5,488 nt of DNA from Spartobacteria bacterium UBA6821 (GCA_002452515.1 DKEN01000123.1:15027-20514); one strand, 5' to 3'. Shown: positions 1 to 5,488, counted from the first letter of the stretch. Translations and numbers: made by a program. The notes: generated from the sequence alone by a model not told the origin.

Positions 1-945
1 CCCCAAGCCGGGACCTATGGCGAGGACATCATGATTTGCGGACAAGACCTCCAGAAAGGAATCCACTGGCTGCACCATCACCTCGGGAATGCACAGAGAA
101 GCGAGCAGATCGTAATCCTCCCTTAGGGCATAGAGTGTCACGAGCCCTCCCCCGGCATGGACGGACGCCGCAGAAGAGAGGCGGGCTGCCCCGAGAGTGC
201 CGCGTGATCCGGCAAGAAATCCGATACGCCCATAGGTTCCCTTGTGTGTGTCAAAATTGCGGATCGGCAGGAGGGGCCTCAAAAGCTCGCTTGTCAGCAG
301 TGTTGCAGAATCACCTTTCTCACTGGAAACACCTGGCAACGGAACCAAGGCCAGACGCCCCGTAACAGCCGTGGCTGAATCCGCGACAAGACCCCGCTTC
401 ACCATCCCGAGTGTGACTGTCAGATCAGCTTGGACGCAGGGTTCATTCACGACACCCGAGGTGGCATCCAGTCCCGAGGGAAGATCAACGGCGATGCTGT
501 ATGCTCCATGGTGTGATCGGAGAAAATTCAGTTCACGGATTAACCCAGCAGTCACTCCGCGAGGCGCACCCGCACTTCCGGTTCCGAGCAACCCATCAAG
601 CAGAACCAGCTTCTCACCTGCAATCGTTGATACTTCATCCACGACTTTGGCATTCGGGAGTGACTCAAGATGCTGGCGCATCAATGGAGCCAGATCAGAA
701 ACCTGTGCCGCCAAACGAAGCTGTACCTGCCAGCCATCGGATGTCAGATGTCGCGCGACAACAAGGGAATCACCGCCGTTGTGACCTTTACCACAAAAGA
801 CAACCAGAGTTCCGGGTTTGGGAAAAAACTGCCGGATGACAGAAGCTACCCCGACTCCCGCAATCTCCATCAAACCTGCCGGCGTCTCACCCTGGGCAAA
901 AGCCGCTTCTTCAGCAGCCTTCATCTGGGAGGGAGTGACGATCAT
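1..945 (-). CDS. nnr: Bifunctional NAD(P)H-hydrate epimerase / ADP-dependent NAD(P)H-hydrate dehydratase, 3' end outside window
   Basis: This enzyme repairs NADH and NADPH damaged by hydration: the N-terminal epimerase (NnrE, YjeF_N fold) interconverts the R and S hydrates, and the C-terminal dehydratase (NnrD, ribokinase-like) restores the cofactor using ADP. I translated the minus strand from an ATG at 945-943; the frame stays open to base 1, giving 315 codons. The N-terminus has the family opening VTPSQMKAAEEAA (residues 3-15). GKGHNGGD lies at 52-59, LLDGLLGTGSAG at about 115-125 and VDLPSGLD at 153-160. The dehydratase begins at about residue 234 with HKGTYGRIGFLAGS, and the window ends on GPGLG (311-315), the conserved motif opening its nucleotide and substrate region. 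Full-length fusions are about 500 residues, so roughly 40 percent is missing. The start overlaps the ispH stop as ATGA, which suggests translational coupling. No good Shine-Dalgarno is seen. The assignment is very secure; that it stays intact beyond the window is assumed. Confidence 0.95.
   Translation of the reverse strand, partial: MIVTPSQMKAAEEAAFAQGETPAGLMEIAGVGVASVIRQFFPKPGTLVVFCGKGHNGGDSLVVARHLTSDGWQVQLRLAAQVSDLAPLMRQHLESLPNAKVVDEVSTIAGEKLVLLDGLLGTGSAGAPRGVTAGLIRELNFLRSHHGAYSIAVDLPSGLDATSGVVNEPCVQADLTVTLGMVKRGLVADSATAVTGRLALVPLPGVSSEKGDSATLLTSELLRPLLPIRNFDTHKGTYGRIGFLAGSRGTLGAARLSSAASVHAGGGLVTLYALREDYDLLASLCIPEVMVQPVDSFLEVLSANHDVLAIGPGLG
942..945 (-). other. ATGA stop-start overlap joining ispH and nnr
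   Basis: Read on the minus strand, these four bases are ATGA: TGA (944-942) ends ispH after ...EMPEL, and ATG (945-943) starts nnr. Such overlaps usually mean one mRNA and re-initiation by terminating ribosomes, which fits the lack of a good Shine-Dalgarno upstream of nnr. Confidence 0.85.
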
Positions 946-2147
946 AGCTCAGGCATCTCTTCTCCGCGCAGAGAAAGAAGCCGAAGGATCACTTCCTCAA
1001 TGAGATTATTGGGACAGGAAGCACCTGCGGTGATCGCAATCTGAAGGTCATGCTCAGGCAACCAATTTTTTTCGCTCAGGATCTCTGCTTTTTGGTGGAG
1101 ATCGAAATGACGGATGCGATCCGGGGATTCCAGACACTCCTGGTTCCGGATGAACCATGTGGGAACTTGTTGCTCCCCGATTTCGGCGAGATGGGTGGTG
1201 TTGGAGCTATTGTACCCACCCACGACGAGAAGAGCGTCAAGCGGACGCTCCAAAAGATCACGGAGAGCATCCTGACGTTCCTGTGTTGCTCCGCAAATCG
1301 TGTCAAAGAGGCGAAAGTTGAGGGCGTCACCATCCCTTTTGATGATGGACTCCCTGATCCTGCGTTGCACCTCCTCAGTCTCCGCCCTGAGCATTGTGGT
1401 TTGATTCGCGACGCCAATGCGGATCAGGTGAAGTTCGGGGTCAAAGCCCTCGGAAAATTTTCCCTCAAAAATCCTTAGAAATTCCTCACGGCTCATTCTG
1501 CCCGCGATAAAATCGCAGACATGGTCTGTCTCCTCAAGATTCAGCACCACGAGATAACGGCCGTTGCCAGTACCGAGAGCCCGGGAGGCTGTGGCACGGG
1601 TCTCCTCATGGGTAGCCTTGCCATGAATGATGGAGGTAACCTCCTCCCCCGCGTTCTGACGAACCCGCTTCCAGACACTCATCACATCGCCGCAGGTGGT
1701 ATCCACGATGTGACATCCATGCTTCTTGATTTCCTCAAGCAACGGTACCTCGGCACCAAAAGCGGGAACGATCACCACATCGTCGGGACCAAGATCCTCG
1801 ACATGAGGCCTGCCATTTCCATCCAGCAGATTGCGGATTCCAAGAGCCGCAATCTGGGCGTTCACTTCGGGATTGTGAATGATCTCACCAATAAGAAAGA
1901 GTCGGGCCGCTGGAAAAACCTTTCTGGCCGCATAGGCAAGATCGATCGCGCGTTCTACGCCGTAGCAGAAACCAAACTGTTTCGCCAAACGGATCGTTGT
2001 GCGTCCTGTAGATAAGACCGAGCCCCCTGCGCGCAACCGCTCTACGAGACTGCTGTAATAATGGTGCTCCACCTGTTCCTGCACCCGCGCCATCACCTCC
2101 GGTGTGCGGAGGTTAATCTTGGCGACGGGTGCGGATGGAATACTCAC
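942..2147 (-). CDS. ispH: 4-hydroxy-3-methylbut-2-enyl diphosphate reductase, long (cyanobacterial/plastid-like) form
   Basis: IspH (LytB) catalyses the last step of the MEP pathway, reducing HMBPP to IPP and DMAPP with an iron-sulfur cluster; it is cytosolic. The 401-residue product carries the three cluster cysteines: C61 in FGFCYGVERA, C152 in VDTTCGDV and C285 in DTICGATQERQDA. Other hallmarks are the diphosphate-binding histidine in GEIIHNPEVN (H91), HGKATHEET (175-183), VVGGYNSSNTTHL (308-320) and AGASCPN (374-380). Short proteobacterial forms are about 316 residues. The N-terminal extension, PAFGAEV where short forms have a histidine motif, and the extra LEETDHVCDFI segment (204-214) match the long form of cyanobacteria and plastids. 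The start is GTG at 2147-2145, 10 nt after the transpeptidase stop. It is preferred over the ATG at 2093 because family-like sequence (PEVMARVQEQ, residues 16-25) extends upstream of that Met. No clear ribosome binding site precedes the GTG, so the exact start is less certain than the identity. Confidence 0.95.
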   Translation of the reverse strand: MSIPSAPVAKINLRTPEVMARVQEQVEHHYYSSLVERLRAGGSVLSTGRTTIRLAKQFGFCYGVERAIDLAYAARKVFPAARLFLIGEIIHNPEVNAQIAALGIRNLLDGNGRPHVEDLGPDDVVIVPAFGAEVPLLEEIKKHGCHIVDTTCGDVMSVWKRVRQNAGEEVTSIIHGKATHEETRATASRALGTGNGRYLVVLNLEETDHVCDFIAGRMSREEFLRIFEGKFSEGFDPELHLIRIGVANQTTMLRAETEEVQRRIRESIIKRDGDALNFRLFDTICGATQERQDALRDLLERPLDALLVVGGYNSSNTTHLAEIGEQQVPTWFIRNQECLESPDRIRHFDLHQKAEILSEKNWLPEHDLQIAITAGASCPNNLIEEVILRLLSLRGEEMPEL

Positions 2148-2157
2148 ACTGACTGGT

Positions 2158-2799
2158 TTAATGCAGGATAACGGCTTTCAGCTGCTCAAAATAATGCTGG
2201 GAGGTCAGCAACGAGGCAGGAAGATCCGGATCGTTGTAATCCTCAGGACGATGAAAATTGGCGCCCAAGGTAGCATCCTCAGGCTGTGTGGAGGCTATTC
2301 TGATGGGAGTTCCAACCCTCACGAGTTCAAAGAATTTTCCAGCGTCATTGGCATGGATGCGTATGCAGCCATGGCTCTTGGGCACAGGCCAGACCCATCC
2401 GAGATGGAATCCGTAGCCGGGGGTGAACTGCACCCAATAGGGCATCGGATACCCCACATAACTGCCATGTGCGTTGCTGACGGAGCAGGGAACGATCGCT
2501 TCCCGCAAGACGGAAAAACCGTATTCGCCCGAGCGTTTGTTGCGCTGCTTGGCTTCAACCGAAAAATCCCCCTTGGGAGTGGGATGGGCTGGATCACCTA
2601 CGCAGCAGGCAGTCACGAGCAGGGGACGGCTGCCCTCTAGGACATAGATCATCTGCTTGCTTAGCGAAACTTTCACAACGACCTTGGAGGGATCCTTGGG
2701 TCTGTAGGCAGGCTGGTCGTAAACGGCACGCTGGGTTAGCTGGGCGCAACCACCCAGGAGTACCAAGGGCAAGACGAGAAAAGGTAGAATTCGTTTCAT
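2158..2799 (-). CDS. L,D-transpeptidase (YkuD family) lipoprotein
   Basis: YkuD enzymes form 3-3 peptidoglycan cross-links, or attach proteins to peptidoglycan, through a catalytic cysteine outside the inner membrane. The 213-residue product starts with a short lipoprotein signal: basic MKR, a hydrophobic stretch, then lipobox LGGC with C18 as the predicted lipidated residue. The YkuD domain spans about 38-169. VVVKVSLSKQMIYVLEG (40-56) is the first strands, VGDPAHPTPKGDFSV (67-81) the conserved TPxGxF region, GFHLG (130-134) holds the first catalytic-site His (H132), and SHGCIRI (142-148) holds His143, Cys145 and Arg147. VGTPIRI closes the domain. The spacing from H132 to SHGC is nine residues, somewhat compact. 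The tail of about 45 residues after the domain is not recognised. It is the first gene of a leftward cluster with ispH 10 nt behind it, and is divergent from the gene at 2891. The start is ATG at 2799-2797, which gives the complete signal peptide; only a weak AGCAGGG lies just upstream. The family call is firm; the exact substrate is unknown. Confidence 0.92.
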   Translation of the reverse strand: MKRILPFLVLPLVLLGGCAQLTQRAVYDQPAYRPKDPSKVVVKVSLSKQMIYVLEGSRPLLVTACCVGDPAHPTPKGDFSVEAKQRNKRSGEYGFSVLREAIVPCSVSNAHGSYVGYPMPYWVQFTPGYGFHLGWVWPVPKSHGCIRIHANDAGKFFELVRVGTPIRIASTQPEDATLGANFHRPEDYNDPDLPASLLTSQHYFEQLKAVILH

Positions 2800-2838
2800 C
2801 CCTGCTAAAAACCGTAAAATTGCCCCTTTGTCAAATCA

Positions 2839-2864
2839 CCCTTCCAGCTTTGACCTTTGAAGGG
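2839..2864. repeat. Inverted repeat in divergent promoter region, possible operator
   Basis: CCCTTC (2839-2844) and GAAGGG (2859-2864) are perfect 6-bp inverted arms separated by 14 bp. The repeat sits between the minus-strand TTGACA and the candidate plus-strand -10, and it covers the plus-strand -35. A regulator bound here could act on both directions. Arms this short can arise by chance, so the operator role is speculative. Confidence 0.3.
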
Positions 2865-2878
2865 AGCTATCCTACTCT
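2850..2878 (+). promoter_or_regulatory. Candidate sigma70-like promoter for the 2891 gene
   Basis: TTGACC at 2850-2855 matches the -35 consensus at five of six positions. After a 17-nt spacer comes TACTCT at 2873-2878, which keeps the most conserved -10 bases (TA at the start, T at the end). Transcription would begin near 2884-2886, leaving a leader of only about five nt before the ATG at 2891. That would fit nearly leaderless translation, and no Shine-Dalgarno is seen. This is consensus matching by eye only. Confidence 0.35.
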
Positions 2879-2890
2879 CTCCTCGAAGAA

Positions 2891-3412
2891 ATGATTAAGG
2901 CAGATGATTTTCAGTATGCGTTGGAAAATACTCGCGTAGTCGTGGCTCCAAGCCGTGCAATCGAGACTTTTGGACAGACAAGCTTCCGTTTTCGTCTGGT
3001 GACCGAACCGATGGATGAAATCGGTACTGTTCGACTTCGTAAGGGAATGATTCACGCGGAAAGACCCCGCTTGCTGGCACCTCAATATGTCAGCAGGTTG
3101 CTGCTGGAAGGTTTTGGCGAACGCGCCCAGGGATTCGCAGGATGGATTGAGGAACAGAAGGATTTTCATATTCTCCGCTATGGGTTCACCCTGAAAAAGA
3201 CAGACCTTTCCGAACAACTCTTCAAGGAACCGAAGGAAGAATTTCTCCTGAAACTTCAAGATGATCTCCGCCGGGAGGATGATCCCCTGAATGTCCTGAT
3301 CGAAGGAATCGATGATTCCTGGGAGGTCTGTCTCATGAAATTCACCATGGACATGATTCAGCGGTCTTCGGGAGAAAATGTGGCTGAATGGAAACGCCGC
3401 GGATTAATTTGA
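2891..3412 (+). CDS. Conserved-looking protein of unknown function, 173 residues
   Basis: I do not recognise the family. The product is 173 residues, rich in charged residues, with no signal peptide and no membrane segment, so it should be cytoplasmic. The N-terminal half (about 12-60) looks like alternating strands: TRVVVAPSRAIETFG, TSFRFRLVTEP and GTVRLRKGMIHAERP. A helical middle follows (66-90), then LRYGFTLKKTDL (95-106), a charged stretch (109-131) and an amphipathic C-terminus with WEVCLMKFTMDMIQRS (144-159) ending in WKRRGLI. Codon use and the lack of a competing long frame support a real gene. The start is ATG at 2891; the bases before it (CCTCGAAGAA) hold no clear Shine-Dalgarno. 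The stop is 7 nt before the LysM protein gene, so the two probably share an mRNA and perhaps a process linked to the envelope. It has one cysteine (C147) and no obvious catalytic motif. Confidence 0.85.
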   Translation: MIKADDFQYALENTRVVVAPSRAIETFGQTSFRFRLVTEPMDEIGTVRLRKGMIHAERPRLLAPQYVSRLLLEGFGERAQGFAGWIEEQKDFHILRYGFTLKKTDLSEQLFKEPKEEFLLKLQDDLRREDDPLNVLIEGIDDSWEVCLMKFTMDMIQRSSGENVAEWKRRGLI

Positions 3413-3419
3413 TCGTGCT

Positions 3420-4277
3420 ATGAGAGTCTTTCAAACCATCATCCTGCTCGTTATCGGACTGCTGATTTTTGGATCAGCGGGCTTCTTTGGATATCAACTT
3501 TTCATCAAGCCAGGCCGTGCTGAAAAGCAGGAAATAGCAGCACAGGCCGCAGCTCCCGCGCCAACAGCCACACCAGATCCGGGCATTCCCGAACTTCAGA
3601 AGCTCAAGGTTCTGCAGGACGCGGGGAAACTCGATGAAGCCCGGGACGGACTGAATCTCTGGATCACTCATTATCCTCAATCGACTCTTCTCGGCGAAGC
3701 CCTGCAGCGCCTGGGTGCTGCAAACATGGCTCTCCTCTTTCAATCCGGAGGCACCAATGTCGTGAGCTATACAGTCATCAAGGGTGACTCTCTTGCCCGT
3801 ATTGCCTCCAAACATCACTCCAATGCGGAACTGATTCAGAAAGCCAACTCACTCCCCAACATCAATCTCCAGATCGGTGAGATTCTGGTGATCCCCAGCC
3901 TAAAGATTTCACTCGAACTGGATCGTTCCGCCAAAACCCTGACTCTTCTTAATAATGGCTCCTTCCTAAAAGAATACACCCTCCTCTCCTCTCCTGCCTC
4001 CACCACAAAGGAAAATCTCAATTCCAAAGTTCTCGATAAAATTGCCACCTCCGGTAACAAGAGGGTTGCCTTCGGAGACAAGGCCTATCCTAAAAGCGAT
4101 CGCAGTATTCTCCTGGCCCAGGCCCCTCCGATAGTTGCTCCCCTACCCACTCCGGCAACCCAGGGCACCAATGCACCGACACCACCACCCCTGCCTGGGG
4201 GTTATGTTCTTTCATCCGCCGATTTGCTGGAAGTATTCCCCCTCATCTCACGCAATACTCCGGTCATCATTCACTAA
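3420..4277 (+). CDS. Membrane-anchored LysM protein with a degenerate L,D-transpeptidase-like C-terminal domain
   Basis: The 285-residue product has one N-terminal hydrophobic segment (about 6-28), probably an uncleaved anchor, then an Ala/Pro-rich linker (38-56). A helical TPR-like stretch follows (57-108; DAGKLDEARDGLNLW, then HYPQSTLLGEALQRLG). A LysM domain lies at about 115-159 (SYTVIKGDSLARIASKH, ending QIGEILVIP), expected to bind peptidoglycan glycans. The remainder resembles a YkuD domain at both ends: KISLELDRSAKTLTLLNNG (162-180) reads like the first strands, and LSSADLLEVFPLISRNTPVII (264-284) reads like the stretch that normally follows the catalytic SHGCxR. The expected catalytic His and SHGC are absent; the protein has no cysteine at all. 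A Pro-rich segment (about 235-260) occupies that place. The start ATG lies 7 nt after the upstream stop, with no clear Shine-Dalgarno. The LysM call is firm; the inactive YkuD relationship is inferred from motif reading. Confidence 0.9.
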   Translation: MRVFQTIILLVIGLLIFGSAGFFGYQLFIKPGRAEKQEIAAQAAAPAPTATPDPGIPELQKLKVLQDAGKLDEARDGLNLWITHYPQSTLLGEALQRLGAANMALLFQSGGTNVVSYTVIKGDSLARIASKHHSNAELIQKANSLPNINLQIGEILVIPSLKISLELDRSAKTLTLLNNGSFLKEYTLLSSPASTTKENLNSKVLDKIATSGNKRVAFGDKAYPKSDRSILLAQAPPIVAPLPTPATQGTNAPTPPPLPGGYVLSSADLLEVFPLISRNTPVIIH

Positions 4278-4484
4278 GAGCGGAGAAAGGCTATTAAGCT
4301 GAAGACTGTTAGACTATTAACCAGAACCGAACGAAACCAGAGATCAATAAAACCAACGGAAGTATCCGATTTCCGAATCCTGACCCCCGACTTACAATCG
4401 CTTTTCTCATCTGCAATACAACATCTCCTTCCCCTGCTGACCTAACAGCCTTTAGCCTAAACCGCTGCAGCCTTTCCCCATTTT
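4278..4484 (+). other. 207-bp intergenic region before accA
   Basis: I see no gene here. A 7-bp direct repeat, CTATTAA, occurs at 4291-4297 and 4314-4320, a spacing of 23 bp. The right part (about 4378-4484) is pyrimidine-rich. A possible but poor promoter is TTACAA (4392-4397) with AATACA (4415-4420) preceded by TG. No convincing intrinsic terminator for the LysM gene and no Shine-Dalgarno for accA (its ATG follows CCCCATTTT) could be found. The length suggests accA has its own promoter. Confidence 0.4.
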
Positions 4485-5429
4485 ATGAATCCACATCCTC
4501 TAGATTTCGAACTTCCCATCACCGATCTTGAAAACAAGGTTGCCGAACTTGCCGCTAAACGCCCTTCGGAAGACCCACTGCTCATGGCAGCACGACAGGA
4601 TCTGGAAAAGGAACGCAAGGCCCTCTACGGAAATCTCACTCCTTGGCAGCGCGTTCAAATTGCACGCCATCCCACGCGACCTTACTTCCTCGATTATGTC
4701 GCCTCCTGTGTCACCGATTTTGTCGAACTGCACGGGGATCGGTTTTTTGGTGATGACAAGGCAATGCCGGCGGGTCTGGGACGCATCGGCGGCCACCGGT
4801 GTGTGATCATCGGCCAGCAGAAAGGACGCGATGTGAAGGAGAATGTCCTCCGTAATTTCGGCAGCCCCCATCCGGAAGGCTATCGCAAGGCACTGCGCCT
4901 GATGCGCATGGCGGAGAAATTTGATCTCCCTGTTGTCTGCTTCATCGACACTCCTGGTGCCTACCCTGGAGTTGGAGCAGAGGAACGCCATATTGCCGAG
5001 GCGATCGCTGTCAACCTGCGTGAAATGATGGCCCTTAAGACCCGCATCATCGCCCTTGTGATCGGCGAGGGTGGTAGCGGCGGAGCACTCGGAATCGGGG
5101 TTGCGGACCGCGTGCTAATGCTGGAAAACGCCTATTATTCCGTGATCTCCCCTGAAGGTTGCGCTGCCATTCTCTGGAAGCACCGCAAGCATGCACCCGA
5201 GGCCGCAGCGGCCCTCAAGCTGACCGCTGATGATCTACAGGAATTCGGCCTGGTGGATGGGGTCATTCACGAACCAATGGGTGGAGCGCATCGCAATCCG
5301 GAGGAAATATCAGCGACGGTGACTGAAAGAATCGCCGCAACCATTGAGGAACTGAATAAGATCCCCCTGAAGACACTGATGAATGATCGCTATGCGAAGT
5401 TTCGCGGAATGGGCGTCTTTTCTGAGTGA
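4485..5429 (+). CDS. accA: Acetyl-CoA carboxylase carboxyltransferase subunit alpha
   Basis: AccA pairs with AccD to move the carboxyl group from carboxybiotin on AccB to acetyl-CoA, giving malonyl-CoA, the committed step of fatty acid synthesis; it is cytosolic. The 314-residue length is typical of stand-alone bacterial AccA. The N-terminal helical opening LDFELPITDLENKV (6-19) is the family signature and fixes the ATG at 4485. Further hallmarks are LTPWQRVQIARHPTRP (51-66), ELHGDRFFGDD (81-91), GQQKGRD (110-116), NFGSPHPEGYRKALRLM (124-140), FIDTPGAYPGVGAEERH (153-169) and GEGGSGGALGIG (194-205, crotonase-fold oxyanion region). SPEGCAAILWK (222-232) and the terminal RYAKFRGMGVF (302-312) complete the family pattern. 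There is no zinc finger, as expected since that belongs to AccD, which is not in the window. No Shine-Dalgarno is seen upstream. The gene looks intact and ordinary. Confidence 0.97.
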   Translation: MNPHPLDFELPITDLENKVAELAAKRPSEDPLLMAARQDLEKERKALYGNLTPWQRVQIARHPTRPYFLDYVASCVTDFVELHGDRFFGDDKAMPAGLGRIGGHRCVIIGQQKGRDVKENVLRNFGSPHPEGYRKALRLMRMAEKFDLPVVCFIDTPGAYPGVGAEERHIAEAIAVNLREMMALKTRIIALVIGEGGSGGALGIGVADRVLMLENAYYSVISPEGCAAILWKHRKHAPEAAAALKLTADDLQEFGLVDGVIHEPMGGAHRNPEEISATVTERIAATIEELNKIPLKTLMNDRYAKFRGMGVFSE

Positions 5430-5488
5430 GCCTTTTTTTCTCGCTCCACCTCCGAGACAGGATCAATCAGCAGGGTCACCTCCCCACG
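5390..5488 (-). CDS. Possible 3' end of a convergent gene (RsmI-like?), 5' end outside window
   Basis: On the minus strand a frame is open from the right edge to a TAG at 5392-5390, 32 sense codons. It begins RGEVTLLIDPVSEVEREKK. The RGEVTLLI stretch resembles the end of the methyltransferase domain of RsmI (16S rRNA 2'-O-ribose methyltransferase), where a GE(V/F/I)xLxI strand is common. If real, its last 40 bases overlap the accA 3' end on the opposite strand. The evidence is one short stretch plus an open frame, so both the gene and the RsmI reading are tentative; the bases after accA may instead be plain intergenic sequence. Confidence 0.3.
   Translation of the reverse strand, partial: RGEVTLLIDPVSEVEREKKAHSEKTPIPRNFA
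5424..5446 (+). other. Small hairpin across the accA stop codon
   Basis: GAGTGAG (5424-5430) can pair with CTCGCTC (5440-5446) over seven base pairs, one of them G-U, around a 9-nt loop with seven T. The T run is in the loop, not after the stem, so this is not a standard intrinsic terminator. It includes the accA stop and could slow 3' decay or be chance. Confidence 0.25.

Larger units (their letters stand above)
2800..2890. promoter_or_regulatory. Divergent intergenic region between L,D-transpeptidase and unknown gene
   Basis: These 91 bp separate the divergent starts at 2799 (minus) and 2891 (plus), so promoters for both directions should lie here. On the minus strand a perfect TTGACA reads from 2834 to 2829, but 17 nt further on the -10 position is TTTTTA, a poor match, and it would leave almost no leader. 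The leftward promoter is therefore only suggested. No strong Shine-Dalgarno is seen for either gene. Confidence 0.5.

Noticed and set aside
36..1003. Several plus-strand open frames across the left edge
   Set aside because: They lie opposite nnr, whose minus-strand translation shows clear family motifs along its whole length; the plus frames have low-complexity, Arg/Ser/Pro-rich products with no recognisable motif.
1050..2015. Plus-strand open frames of 142 and 164 codons and a shorter minus-strand frame inside ispH
   Set aside because: They are antisense or out-of-frame shadows of the unmistakable ispH reading frame.
2094..2100. GGAGGTG on the minus strand as the ispH ribosome binding site
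   Set aside because: It is only 2 nt from the ATG at 2093, and codons upstream match the family N-terminus, so it more likely just encodes the residues Glu-Val.
2104..2640. Plus-strand open frame of 178 codons opposite the transpeptidase
   Set aside because: The minus strand encodes a lipobox and the complete YkuD SHGC motif; the plus frame has no signal, domain or ribosome binding site.
4306..4324. Imperfect hairpin (CTGTTA with TAACCAG) after the LysM gene as a terminator
   Set aside because: The stem is short, AT-rich and carries a bulge, and no T run follows, so an intrinsic terminator is not supported.
4278..4484. Riboswitch or small RNA in the accA leader
   Set aside because: No conserved aptamer-like core or stable extended stem was found by eye; only a 7-bp direct repeat and a pyrimidine-rich stretch.
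4500..4991. Minus-strand open frame of 163 codons inside accA
   Set aside because: It is antisense to highly conserved accA motifs and its product has no recognisable features.

Overview
This window is ordinary bacterial chromosome with densely packed housekeeping and cell-envelope genes. No mobile element, CRISPR array, rRNA or tRNA was seen. Three things hint at the phylum Verrucomicrobiota or a relative, but this is inference with moderate confidence at best. IspH is the long form familiar from cyanobacteria and plastids. A LysM protein ends in a YkuD-like domain that has lost its active site. Most starts lack a clear Shine-Dalgarno sequence. GC content is a little over half.

Left half (1-2799, minus strand, transcribed right to left): a three-gene cluster. 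It begins with a YkuD-type L,D-transpeptidase lipoprotein (2799-2158). After a 10-nt gap comes ispH (2147-942), the last enzyme of the MEP isoprenoid pathway. Its stop codon overlaps, as ATGA, the start of a bifunctional NAD(P)H-hydrate repair enzyme (nnr, 945 to the left edge). The nnr gene has no stop inside the window and is cut off in its C-terminal dehydratase domain.

Middle (2800-2890): a 91-bp divergent intergenic region. It holds a reasonable rightward sigma70-like promoter, a TTGACA on the other strand, and a small inverted repeat between them that could be an operator.

Right half (2891-5488, mostly plus strand): a cytoplasmic conserved-looking protein of unknown function (2891-3412) is followed after 7 nt by a membrane-anchored LysM protein (3420-4277). 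That protein's C-terminus looks like an L,D-transpeptidase fold whose catalytic segment has been replaced by a proline-rich linker. A 207-bp gap leads to accA (4485-5429), the alpha carboxyltransferase subunit of acetyl-CoA carboxylase. The last 99 bases may hold the 3' end of a convergent gene, possibly rsmI, overlapping the accA tail.

Together the region serves the envelope (peptidoglycan cross-linking, LysM binding), lipid and isoprenoid precursors (accA, ispH) and cofactor repair (nnr). The most interesting item is the divergent pair of an apparently active L,D-transpeptidase and an apparently inactive, LysM-bearing relative. I see no clear sign of an entirely new multi-gene system.
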